A stretch of DNA of 64,000 nucleotides. Origin: Novosphingobium fuchskuhlense (GTDB lineage: Bacteria > Pseudomonadota > Alphaproteobacteria > Sphingomonadales > Sphingomonadaceae). Position 1 is the stretch's first letter, and each line of letters starts with the position of its first letter. A program made the translations under genes and the position numbers. Where the stretch lies: NCBI RefSeq assembly GCF_001519075.1, contig NZ_KQ954246.1, forward strand, positions 372,001 to 436,000. The letters run 5' to 3'. The notes under the pieces are model-generated. The model made no database searches. It was not told the DNA's origin and saw only the letters and a program-made list of their open reading frames with translations. Positions 58,101-63,606 of this stretch are shown here, in pieces.

Positions 58101-59205
58101 GCAGCAGCGCCAGTTCCTCCTCGGCAGCCTGTACTTCGGCGAACTTGCAGCACCGGCGCGGCCGGACAGCAATTCGTTCAACCAGTACGTGCGCGGCTAT
58201 CGTGTCATCCAGACGCTGTTCCCGGCCAAGCTGGGCTACACCGACAACCTCTCCACGTTCGAGACCGATCCTGCATCGGTCACGGCCGATCACCCGCTGG
58301 GCGAGCCCACCAAGAAGCTCGTCAATGGCGAGGCTGCGGTTGCAGCCCGCGTCCAGACCGGCAACGTCGACTTGCGTCTCGCTACGATCGGCACGTCGCG
58401 CGGCGGCTCGATTACCCTCATCGGTCCGGGCGGCGATTTCATCGCCGGCTCGGTCGTGCGTACCTCGACCCAGGCCGCAAGCAAGAGCACGCTGCTCGGC
58501 GATTCCGGCCGACTTGCCATTGCCAATGGTCTCTCGCTCGGGTCGAACCCAGTGGGGATCGATTCGATCCCGATCGGCTTCGAAGGTGTGCTCTCTCTGC
58601 GCGGCGGTGCGATCCGCAGCTTCAGCGACGGCAGCTTCCGCCTGAATCAGAGCCGTCTGTTCACGCTCAGTGGTGGCGATGTCACGATGTGGTCGTCCAA
58701 CGGCGATCTCAACGCCGGTCAGGGCCCGAAGACCGCATCGAACTTCCCGCCGGTCACCCTGCGCTTCTCGAACAACGCGACCGGGGAGCTCAACTCGGCA
58801 GGCAGCGTTGCGGGTGCGGGTATCGCCGCGCTGCGGCCGACCCCCGATGTGCCCTCTTCGAGCGTCATCCTGGTGGCGCCGGTCGGTACGGTCGACGCGG
58901 GCGACGCCGGTGTTCGGGCCTCGGGCGACGTCTTCGTTGCGGCGGCGCGCGTTGCCAATGCCGACAACTTCAAGGTCGGCGGGGTATCGGTCGGCGTGCC
59001 GACCACGGCGATCGTTGCTGCGCCGTCGGTTCCTGCGGGCGCTACAGCGGCGACCGCGGCCACAGCGGCACAGGCCAAGGCGCAGGAATCGAAGACAACG
59101 GATCGTCGCTCGATCATCCGGGTCGACGTGCTCGGCTTCATCGGTGGCAACGCGGATGATTGCCCGAGCGGACGGTTCGATTCATCGGGCAAGTGCGTGC
59201 GCTGA
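46102..59205 (+). CDS. Giant TpsA exoprotein (filamentous haemagglutinin family), 4,367 residues
   Basis: The start at 46102 follows GGAAG; a long signal peptide ends near VAQAQ. Residues about 130-330 form the TPS secretion domain: ALLSWNSFDVGANTTLVFDQ, ILNRNGVIFGQGSQINVNSL (NxNG-type motif) and LLASSLEI. The remaining 4,000 residues are repetitive beta-helix (many short GGxVxLxAG-like strands) with no enzymatic or toxin domain recognised. The end is distinctive: VDVLGFIGG, then a Cys pair separated by ten residues (CPSGRFDSSGKC) two residues before the stop. A terminal disulfide loop anchors HMW1 adhesin of Haemophilus to its transporter, so surface retention is likely here. It is probably exported by the TpsB at 39480 and helped by the OmpH-like protein encoded next. 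Confidence 0.93.
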   Translation: MRFPMPRQPADAPRLRQMLLSGTSAMVLGLVVAAPVAQAQTARMAGVLGAMTVPTTGAQTAAVPQRSVRMQQALAQQQANRDAVKAMRTMVTDVRNALLASVRNKPTDGLSLGGLNPAVTAPVKAADDASGRATWEGALMPTEVQSGNDYTVTIKQTDQRALLSWNSFDVGANTTLVFDQKLNGKAQTDWVALNRVVDPKASPTTILGKIKADGKVLILNRNGVIFGQGSQINVNSLLASSLEIGNFGKELPVGTPGSDLLFTGLSLAERNRSFLDDGLLVASKAPTKFDALLTSSLAGSGTYVYTDAASSFSSVPEGNVVIDRGASITAGDGGFLIFTAPNLSNDGTLTATNGQISLQAGRAISYTTSTGASNSADPDIRGLILRSPIETGGEVVNSGLIDAKRGYVSLGADLTGSVSNLGLISDTTSVSRNGVVSLTAGHILIGGGADTAHAGGISIQPDDNGETVPQGTADEPPLFKTSRIDIGGAYVSPVAGTSTSGVFGTANVEFGENALIYAPSAVVSVGGRADQPFDLAAYAAVNKVPLAGDVVVKSGARIDVSGVKDVQLEASRNIVTISPLKGNELRDTPNYRDVLTNGGFTLNGQTVSVDPRRSGVRADGVKWVGSPLIEAGSAISQIGVDAAELMTKGGTVTLLAKPVIDVAEAAHPARVIIESGAKIDFSGGWVHYNAGRIETTRLIRADGTIVDIADADPNGDYVGIADGFSSVQSKFGTSRTFTSRLLSGSRDDPAYDEGRDAGGLTITASTATVEGSFAGDAFAGQFQLSKGQIGSKVSAIARDPRNLQASPYELPSAGFLRVGSFSGKSAVDLGGDILVRGVSAPTDAAPGTIILSDAQINDAHLAAVTLQTSGGVRFAADSAVTLVDGGKLTVNAGRTILLDGNITAKSGTITAGTSELLGTVLTSPIAAAGSAFTTDDDVQASYAQDAVLARPFDVRVGGTLDVSGVWSNDYLAAQSNLLPTGTAYTSGGSISLLVAPKVFVYSGGTSATAKYAADLSGSIVIGSDALLNVSSGGHVAQNGLLDLVAKGGNVSLINQTIYASVTRTDSGYNESSLTDQAVGAATQSVTYTPIPSNGILPAIRSSAVPVEQRSSVQFSASNFKGFSFGGGGSFTLVAPSVSFGSDTAAGSAHVDLDFLQKTGFGTLDVSSYRSRLFKNLFDNGVEGNSAFLDTTLFRIGAGETLNLNQALMPVYLDASGTSALQALATGSDVAALLQAAVPTEAFDQRAATLKLGGMIELDVEKDGSIIGGAGATIITPKLLNQGRIRLVGGSITQRSVLPESLVGGAIGVRGEELGGLGLGEVLGAFTLVDGHKQYSENANALVQIDGETVTNGQLFSRPNKDRAVYFLGKLGADEGIRLEAGSTTDLSGGVVFNPRAPILADGRMQRTGLLYGGGSIGTSAAFTNASAGLYTPGDYSGGREKVYRGGESSLVVAPVAGLAFNAATGSVLDVSGSKAAFDIAISGSDYALTPQWSNAGAVRVLAGGSLAAGTVRAFGGTDQAEGGVLEWVNPILRQSVGGGAAAAGVVSADWVEASGFATMIARGKLGLDGTVDLRLGKAFILSSIDPTTSTVNEPELRTSVSLLSNGDAAISAPYIRLSSRSQQTLSSPTTAADKGSVTFSAKSLDLVGGITFIVPTGKSESAAAGAVNLKADHDIRLIGVAAPFPETAPSGITGAVVSTGDLRFTADQVYTTTGTGNLQQLIEDRRNGTSLSTARPFLLGSLAADGTVGFSSNGGAAPKAPYSAGSWLRVAGAHIEQDGVLRVPLGLLEIGNASPLSSNSGLLPATQSVHFGAGSVTSVSGEGLNVPYGQTTDLTEYYFKPNVNGPLTAAPVGEMRLEGQDIAIQGGAKIDGRGGGDIFAYEFVSGTGGSRDVLSRENTDTFSSNNGLQFEDGRQVYAIVPVSQAGEVAAFDPLYSASYGAGGGDLYGTAAGRTVWLDGGNGIAAGEYLLLPAHYALLPGALRLVENTDSAAPFVTGSTKLLDGSVVVGGSYATTGTDYRESVRRSFTVQSAATFGRYSRIQTTSGTTNFSNQAKNDGKVAPRTPLDAARFVISPSRSFTVDGTFVTDVATGGRGAQFDIAASVVQIRDSLPAVSDPGTLVLTTSTLSALNANSLLIGGVRSDNVDGTTRIDVQARDVSVGRNVALTLPELILVAGGSDSRVSVAAGASIKTAGTLADQLLGDYIVGYQDKGPATTRSDNSGIGSLLRISTGPERLVRRITDPALGNADLAGATLTIAGGATVSANTIALDTSGRVRFDEQASIEAKSVSLGSTRIDFSDGGIGSVVANKLAAADNLTLRSRRAITLGGALPDRFNNLVIDAPGLLSGGGDSLINAKSVKLRNSVAALADCSKNGAAACGSTNKLTIRADEIALGSGDFRVVGYEGGVLLDASKGVFVEGKGAFVLDDASATSGAALTIKAPLVADRAPGGTIDYTSGGADYAFLTRGRVTIDGTGRTGDASAAAGLAGSLIAFGSADAHVASLTLNNSQIRATSGVVNAFARNAITVSGNASIAVPGFTTKVGSNTDPLVVTAGSGTISLQSSRGDITLAQGTSLIVDNGIGGAGTLQLAATNGTIRLGSALNGGVKAGTSRDASLHINGGNVLGAQDKPFDLTAFLADNGRLFEGDFDLRTGTGNLDLAAGTVLRADSVRLVADNGTVTIGGTIDTSGDSVAGLKLTDPAYRALRVNGGDIAVYGKDGVALAGTARILAGTSGYSALDSRQAHGGNVMLGVAADTASISIASGARIDVSAQRPGDRLVAITVKDADTLALTTAYRHVYGDLGGTVTLRAPVIDNDTTVDIRNSGTIVGAREQTIDAFKHFDLDAIAASGAFSGVTRDADGIHLDAAATGKPNLLADTTATGTLPSFIRNFSLKLKNGGSLAGFRVRPEVELSSKGTILVDSNINLAAGTLVDYAGALADGLLVASPLGPDANGNPRYEVVQGKEGQLFAKYIDMTFRVGGKATGEAGIFTVRAGGDLKVSNSISDGFFAFHDRTNADYLNYQLGGGNRQYHPAIQLNCADFSTCDNTLPLFSKYQNRRLDDADIVVVDLTSPELGGQATPIFVHSPYTASANSVAADGTGNGIGVADLFPLVDGKPVRSSDIRLAAGAEGASADPVAVDPTKRGSVIVAGEKSYLLKPKAGDTSLGGGVQFGFDDGSGTIVYDTTGNFFNGAFSSLVDPTTAADLYTRLNWGADTDLADTTRTAALSFFAGRRFIREDGVVTGVYASLAEVNAFLSGSYGADFTRLNAENIDLSSIDVPQTFDQPRVFYRPVVRTGDGNIAVAAGKDISLVASGAITYRDETGASRDEGGAFGDDAGTAQVGGAAIYTAGTRLSTIGLTGTITQPDQTEILNYIPSPQGLLDSAPNYTGGGGSVTLSAGNDVLARRDVWSEVYLNGGIELTTTLPGLAGETTTFNNLRLGNRSQRWRTGNVGNNTQITLIPQMFSSGVGALAGGDVTIRAGRDVSDLTVALVNSVVTDRTADGAQVLVSSGSGNLDFVAGRDVFGGQVDIAQGAASINVGRQVTDAGSTANTGAYDTSLASNDQRSLLRLRVADAAVTLTARGSVTLGGIGALGAQRTVASISDRLGSAGFFSPMAGVSVATVGAITLAPNRNDLRTSFTAQEASAGLLPLFGYVLPPSLSLTSLGSDVALTGVNPNLLYPSRFGQLSLVAGGNLSNFALSMSDANPSDLPGAFTAAKYLTVSGGIPLRVSGLGFTFGGTIGEPDDAVQRLIHDRNITHIDDDRPALIYAGGSMSNVQLSLPKAARINAGLDLVNFYFEGQNLRPTDVTSIVAGRDILATTTLPDLISPVSGRPYVGLTNFVLGGPGALSVQAGRNLGPFLNSVTVNNVSYAGGIRTIGNEANPWLGTTGADLYALYGVAFGADYTALRDTYLDPANLAKLDGDLFAQNADTAGNLSPDRKRPIYGPVLARWMRDNAADAFAAVFGSADVSTDAKLSAQAWAKYDALYAAFKGTVSEEQQRQFLLGSLYFGELAAPARPDSNSFNQYVRGYRVIQTLFPAKLGYTDNLSTFETDPASVTADHPLGEPTKKLVNGEAAVAARVQTGNVDLRLATIGTSRGGSITLIGPGGDFIAGSVVRTSTQAASKSTLLGDSGRLAIANGLSLGSNPVGIDSIPIGFEGVLSLRGGAIRSFSDGSFRLNQSRLFTLSGGDVTMWSSNGDLNAGQGPKTASNFPPVTLRFSNNATGELNSAGSVAGAGIAALRPTPDVPSSSVILVAPVGTVDAGDAGVRASGDVFVAAARVANADNFKVGGVSVGVPTTAIVAAPSVPAGATAATAATAAQAKAQESKTTDRRSIIRVDVLGFIGGNADDCPSGRFDSSGKCVR

Positions 59206-59258
59206 TCGGCGCACGTCACTTCCCGGTTGCGAAGACAGGGATCCCAAGGAGTTAAACC

Positions 59259-59873
59259 ATGGCTTGCAAGTTCTTCAGCACCGCGACTGCCGTGGCCGCC
59301 AGCATGCTGGCACTGGCCCCGGCGGGCGCGCAGGCGCAGGGCTCGGTGCCCTCGATCGTGCCGGCAGGCCTTGGCGGGCCGATTGTGCCGGGTGTCTGCC
59401 TCATCTCGCGCGATGCCGTGCTCACGAGCAGCAAGGTTGCGGTTTATGCGTCGGAGCGCATCCGGCAGATCACGGCCGAGGCGCAAGCCGAAGTCGATGC
59501 CATGCGCAAGCCGGTCGACGCCCAGGTAGCCGCGCTGCGTGCGCAGGCACCCAAAATGACCCCGCAGCAGATCCGCGCGCAAGAACAGGCGCTCAGCGCC
59601 AAGCTGGCGCCGGTGCAGGCCCTTGCCGAGCAGCGCCGCCGCGAGGTTGAGAAGACCCGAATCGATGCCCTCGCGACCATATCGGCGCAAGTTCAACCGC
59701 TGGTTGCCGCGGCCTATGGGCAAAAGGGGTGCGGTTTGCTGTTCGATCGAAACAGCCTGCTCGGTGGCAATTTTGGCAATGATATCACCGCCGCGGTTGT
59801 AACGGCACTTGACGGCAAGATTACATCGTTTGCGATCCAGCGCGCGACACTGCCGGCCAGCACGAAGCCGTAA
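59259..59873 (+). CDS. OmpH/Skp-like periplasmic chaperone
   Basis: 204 residues from ATG 59259 with AAGGAG upstream. The signal peptide ends AQAQ. The body is the OmpH/Skp pattern: a beta start (GVCLISRDAVLTSSKVAVYA), two long helices (RIRQITAEAQAEVDAMRKPV; QALAEQRRREVEKTRIDALA) and a final beta/helix (AAYGQKGCGLLFDRNSLLGG). Skp-type proteins hold unfolded outer-membrane or secreted proteins in the periplasm. The location 53 bases after the giant TpsA gene argues for a dedicated chaperone. Housekeeping skp is normally next to bamA/lpxD, which are absent here. Confidence 0.88.
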   Translation: MACKFFSTATAVAASMLALAPAGAQAQGSVPSIVPAGLGGPIVPGVCLISRDAVLTSSKVAVYASERIRQITAEAQAEVDAMRKPVDAQVAALRAQAPKMTPQQIRAQEQALSAKLAPVQALAEQRRREVEKTRIDALATISAQVQPLVAAAYGQKGCGLLFDRNSLLGGNFGNDITAAVVTALDGKITSFAIQRATLPASTKP

Positions 59874-60300
59874 TCCTTCTTAGGAACATTGTTTGGACTT
59901 CGCCGGAGGTGCGCTCTGCATTTCCGGCGGCCAGATCGCGTGCGCCCGATGTGCAAGCTAAGGATCTGGAAATCAGACGTAAAATTGGATCTCACGCAGG
60001 ATTTCGTGGCGTTGCTTCGGGATCGCTTTCGATGCGCAGACGGTGCGGAACAACAGGCACCCAATTTGCTGACATCATCATCACAAAAATGTCACCGCTG
60101 AAAAATAGAGGGGGTTCTGCGGGGACGAATCAAACGTGCCACAACCCGGCCTCTTTGAACGAGGGGGCGGGATCGTTGCACGCAGTGCCCGTCAAGCCTT
60201 TGTAAAAAAGGGTACCAAGGTTCAACGCACCAAGGGCCGGTCTCTGTTTGCCAAGTTGCTGGTGAGTAGAGGCAAAGGTCTGAAACAAAAGGGATATACA
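59874..60300. other. 427-base leader region ahead of the PstS-like gene
   Basis: No credible gene. A weak inverted repeat CGCCGGA (59901)/TCCGGCG (59923) follows the chaperone gene. At 60069-60096 CTGACAT and ATGTCAC, 13 bases apart, resemble Pho-box half-sites but not at the canonical spacing. The composition becomes A-rich near 60200-60300, and AAAGGGAT is the ribosome site for the next gene. The length suggests a separate promoter. Confidence 0.4.
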
Positions 60301-62382
60301 ATGTCGACTCATTTCAAGACGTCGCTGCTCGCCGCGAGCGCGATGATTGCCGCCGCGGCTACGCCCGCCCACGCCCAGCTCGTTTACCCCAAGGCTGAAC
60401 TGCACGCCGCGGGCGCCACGTCGATCCAGGACATCCTGCCCCGCGAAGCCAACTGCATTGGCGACTACAACGCCGATTCGAGCAACAACAACTCGTTCAA
60501 CGTTCCGTCGGGCACCACCGCGTTCGCCGCTCGCAGCGCTGTGACGACTGCCGGCAGCACCGCCAAGTTCAACTGCGCCACGCAGAACATCCAGCCCAAC
60601 CTGACCCTGAAGTACCTCGCCGTCGGTTCGACCGGCGGTCGTAACGGCCTCGTCGCCGTTCCGGGTTCGGCTTCGCGCACCGCGATCCTCGGCACCAACA
60701 CCAAGCCGGACGCGACGATCTTCGGTACCGACACCGACACCTGGACGATGCCGCACTTCGTCATGAGCGACGCGCCGATGACCACCGGCAACGTCACGAG
60801 CTGGAACACCAACAAGCCGACCGGCGCTGGTGCCCTGATCCAGATCCCGCTCTTCGTGCTTCCGATCGCGGTGACCTACAACCCGATCTACGGCTACAAG
60901 AAGGACGGTTCGAACGCCTACACGATCCCGCTGACCTTCAACATCAAGGCCCCGAACGGCCTTCTGCGCCTCAGCAAGCACGCCTACTGCGGTATCTTCA
61001 ACGGCAACATCAAGAACTGGAACCACGCCGAAATCACGCGTTCGAACACGCCTGACGTCGCCTTCAAGAAGACCGGTCAGGTCGCTGGCACGCCGCTGTT
61101 CGACGCCACCAACGACGGCAGCGCCCGCTGGACTGCTGAAGGTGCACCGATCCGTCTCGTCGGCCGTCTCGACGGCTCGGGCACGACCGACATCTTCACC
61201 CGTCACCTCTCGGTTGCTTGCCAGGGTCCGATCATCCAGCTCACCGGCACGGCCAAGATCACGCGCGCTGCCGAGCAGCTGCCGTACAACGTCGCTTCGG
61301 CCATCAACATGACCTCGGGCACGGGTAGCCTGAGCTCGGCCAACTACAAGCCGAGCCAGACCGACTCGACCAAGTTCGCTGGTGATGCCACCCTTATCAG
61401 CGGCGCTGCCTATGCTGGTACGAGCGGCATCGTGACCGTTTCGGGCACCGGTGAAGTGATCACCGCGAACGCTTCGGGCACCAACGGTTCGGGTCTCTAC
61501 ATCCTCGCCAACGGTGGCGGCAACGTCGCCAGCGCGGTCGTCGATGCGCGTGACAACCCGGGCGTGCTGATCGCCAGCGCCGACGCTTCGATCAAGTTCA
61601 ACGGCAAGATCGGCTACGTCTCGGCCGACACCGTGTTTACGAACCCGACCCCGGTTTCGGGCAACTCGATCGGCGGCACCGCCGACATGGTTCTCAAGAC
61701 CGCCGCGCTTGAAGTCGGTACCTCCTACAACAAGGGTGCTGGCAAGAAGTGGGACTTCGCCCAACCGAACGCCGCCAATGCGACGCTCGCCTTCGGTGGC
61801 GTTCTTCCGCCGGAATCGGACTCGAAGGGTGGTTATGTCGCCGGTGGCGATCTGCTCCGTTCGAACCCGCTCAACTGGTACGACGCGCTCTATGCCAACC
61901 TCTCGACGCTCGCCAACCCGGTCAAGGGCTATCCGATGACGGGCACGAGCCAGCTGATCACCGGCACCTGCTTCGCTGATCCGGCGACCCGCAACGGTCT
62001 CGCCACCCTGCTCAACACGCTGTACGGCGCGAACATCACGGGCAGCGACGGCAAGAAGTTCGACAAGACCCTCTTCACGGGTGCGAAGGCCGGTGCCCTC
62101 GGCATCCGTCAGCAGCAGGGCCTTGCTCAGCTTCCGGCCGCTTGGATCAACGCGATCAAGGACACCTTCCTGGCTCGCAACGCCAAGTTCCCGGCTCTCT
62201 ACACTTCGCCGCTCTACATCCAGAACGGCCTCGTGACCGAGAAGTACAAGGCTCCGACCAAGGTTGCCAAGGGCTCGGCGCTCTCGGTCGCCGATCTGAC
62301 CGCGATTGTCCCGGGCACGACCTTCCCGCTGGGCAGCGCGAACCCGACCTGCACCGCCGGTCAGGGCATCCCGACCCTCTAA
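60301..62382 (+). CDS. PstS-like periplasmic or exported phosphate-binding protein, unusually long
   Basis: 693 residues from ATG 60301; the signal peptide ends AHAQ. PstS/DING-like elements appear in order: LHAAGATSIQDILP near the mature N-terminus, FVLPIAVTYN, YCGIFNGNIKNWNHAEIT and VGRLDGSGTTDIFTRH, the last matching the phosphate-binding SGTT loop. Typical PstS is about 340 residues; here a long Gly/Asn/Thr-rich segment (about 360-500) and an extra C-terminal region double the length. No PstCAB transporter follows, so it may be exported or surface-bound rather than an ABC component, like the DING-type LapA/LapB products near Hxc in Pseudomonas. Codon use is strongly biased (GCC, AAC, ACC), suggesting high expression. 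A strong terminator follows. Confidence 0.85.
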   Translation: MSTHFKTSLLAASAMIAAAATPAHAQLVYPKAELHAAGATSIQDILPREANCIGDYNADSSNNNSFNVPSGTTAFAARSAVTTAGSTAKFNCATQNIQPNLTLKYLAVGSTGGRNGLVAVPGSASRTAILGTNTKPDATIFGTDTDTWTMPHFVMSDAPMTTGNVTSWNTNKPTGAGALIQIPLFVLPIAVTYNPIYGYKKDGSNAYTIPLTFNIKAPNGLLRLSKHAYCGIFNGNIKNWNHAEITRSNTPDVAFKKTGQVAGTPLFDATNDGSARWTAEGAPIRLVGRLDGSGTTDIFTRHLSVACQGPIIQLTGTAKITRAAEQLPYNVASAINMTSGTGSLSSANYKPSQTDSTKFAGDATLISGAAYAGTSGIVTVSGTGEVITANASGTNGSGLYILANGGGNVASAVVDARDNPGVLIASADASIKFNGKIGYVSADTVFTNPTPVSGNSIGGTADMVLKTAALEVGTSYNKGAGKKWDFAQPNAANATLAFGGVLPPESDSKGGYVAGGDLLRSNPLNWYDALYANLSTLANPVKGYPMTGTSQLITGTCFADPATRNGLATLLNTLYGANITGSDGKKFDKTLFTGAKAGALGIRQQQGLAQLPAAWINAIKDTFLARNAKFPALYTSPLYIQNGLVTEKYKAPTKVAKGSALSVADLTAIVPGTTFPLGSANPTCTAGQGIPTL

Positions 62383-62402
62383 GTCGGTTTGCAACGCAAT
62401 TG

Positions 62403-62433
62403 GACGGCCCCGGGAAACCGGGGCCGTCTTTTT
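62403..62433 (+). terminator. Rho-independent terminator after the PstS-like gene
   Basis: GACGGCCCCGG (62403-62413) pairs with CCGGGGCCGTC (62418-62428) around a GAAA loop region, followed by five T. It lies 20 bases after the stop and ends the rightward run of genes. Confidence 0.95.
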
Positions 62434-62709
62434 GTATCCGGACCACACGCACCGCACGGCCCACATTACGGTGGCGTAGGGCGCTGGGCAGGCAGTCAGG
62501 GCTGCACAGTTTCGGGTCGGGGGTTTGTGTCGGCGCGGAACACGCGCTCGCTGCCGATGAGCAGATGATGCACCGGCAACCCGCTGATTCGTCAATTTTC
62601 AGGCGGGTTCGTCAAAAATTGTCGGTTCAGATAAAGTTAACGCTTTGACGCTACCTTCATGTATGTCACACAGGGCTCAGGCAGGTGAGACGTTTATATC
62701 CCAATCTCT
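62434..62709. other. Intergenic stretch between two rightward terminators
   Basis: No protein gene was recognised. Because it lies between a complete terminator and a second rightward terminator, it may contain a short independent transcript. TTGACG at 62645 is -35-like, but no -10 at good spacing was found. Confidence 0.3.
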
Positions 62710-62738
62710 GGCGGTGGCTTCGTCCACCGCCTTTTTTT
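62710..62738 (+). terminator. Second rho-independent terminator, rightward
   Basis: GGCGGTGG (62710-62717) pairs with CCACCGCC (62724-62731) around CTTCGT, followed by seven T on the plus strand. No gene ends just before it on this strand. The facing gene at 62762-63460 ends 23 bases away on the minus strand but would read it without a T-run. Confidence 0.85.
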
Positions 62739-62761
62739 AGGCCCATGGGCGATGGCTGCGA

Positions 62762-63460
62762 TCAGAGCGCCGATTGCTTGCCCATGTAGGCAATGGCTGC
62801 CTCCAGATCGTCTGCTCCGACGGCGCCGTCGACCATGATCGTCCTGCCGCTCAGGTTGTTGCGCACCGCTATGGACGGCGTTCCGGCAAGTCCGGCGCGC
62901 TGCGCCCCGCGCATCTCCTCGTTCAGGCGCTCGGCTGTCGCGGGTGCCGCTGTGCAGGAGGCGAGTGCGGCCGTATCGCGAGCGCCGGCAGCTGTGGCCA
63001 GCGCGATTGCCGGATCACCGCCCTGTCCGGGCTCGGCAGGGAGACCAGCCCCATTCGTCGCGGTTCTCGCCAGCCAGCCATCGAGGTAGCGGTAGTAGGC
63101 CGGATCGCCGCCCTGTTCGCCCACGCACAGCGCAGAAAGCGAAGCAAACATGGCGTTCGGTCCGTGGAAGGGCAGGGGGAACAGCCGCACCGCAAGGTTG
63201 GCCTTGCCCCTGGCGTTATCGATCGCCGTTTCCGCCGTCGTTCCGAACTGCTTGCAGTAGGGGCATTCCGGATCGAGCCAGACGATCACGCTGATGTCTG
63301 CCCTCACCGGCCCGTGGATCCGGTCGCCAGGTCCGATCGGCGGTACTTTTGTCGCCACGTGCCAACCGCCCTGATCATCTTCCTGCGCAGAAGCTGCCAT
63401 CGGTGCCGCCAGCAAGGCAGCGCCGGCCATCATCGTTTTGAGCAAGCGCGACACGGACAT
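62762..63460 (-). CDS. DsbA-like thiol:disulfide oxidoreductase (DsbA/DsbC/DsbG group)
   Basis: 232 residues from ATG 63460 (MSVSRLLKTMMAGAALLAAP), with AAAGGA upstream and a signal peptide ending SASAQ. The thioredoxin fold shows VIVWLDPECPYCKQFG with the CPYC active site, the helical insert, and the cis-Pro loop LAGTPSIAV. DsbG/DsbA-type proteins make or repair disulfides in the periplasm. Beside a locus whose TpsA ends in a Cys pair, it may have that protein among its substrates, but it is on the opposite strand and may be a general factor. Confidence 0.85.
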   Translation of the reverse strand: MSVSRLLKTMMAGAALLAAPMAASAQEDDQGGWHVATKVPPIGPGDRIHGPVRADISVIVWLDPECPYCKQFGTTAETAIDNARGKANLAVRLFPLPFHGPNAMFASLSALCVGEQGGDPAYYRYLDGWLARTATNGAGLPAEPGQGGDPAIALATAAGARDTAALASCTAAPATAERLNEEMRGAQRAGLAGTPSIAVRNNLSGRTIMVDGAVGADDLEAAIAYMGKQSAL

Positions 63461-63568
63461 GATCCTTTGAGTTAGCCGCCGGATGGGTCCGGCCTGCGGG
63501 CATCCTTTCCTTTTCACGTCCGGGATGAATCTGCAATGACGGCGCGGCACCTTGTTCTTGCAGTCCTA

Positions 63569-63590
63569 ACTATATACGGACGAATATCGC
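63569..63590 (+). promoter_or_regulatory. Possible ModE/Mo-box-like inverted repeat ahead of modA
   Basis: ACTATATACGGACGAATATCG contains TATAT and ATAT arms separated by seven bases, partly like the molybdate-responsive palindrome with GTTATAT/ATATAAC arms. It lies 17 bases before the modA start. The match is imperfect, and the same bases could simply be the -10 region. Confidence 0.35.
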
Positions 63591-63606
63591 AACTCTGGGG
63601 TGATCG

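Noticed and set aside
60069..60096. Pho-box-like half-sites CTGACAT and ATGTCAC
   Set aside because: The spacing does not fit the canonical 11-base direct repeat, so it was not annotated as a PhoB site despite the attractive context.
60130..62595. Minus-strand open frame of 821 codons opposite the PstS-like gene
   Set aside because: Antisense shadow that crosses a strong terminator; the opposite frame has signal peptide and phosphate-binding motifs.
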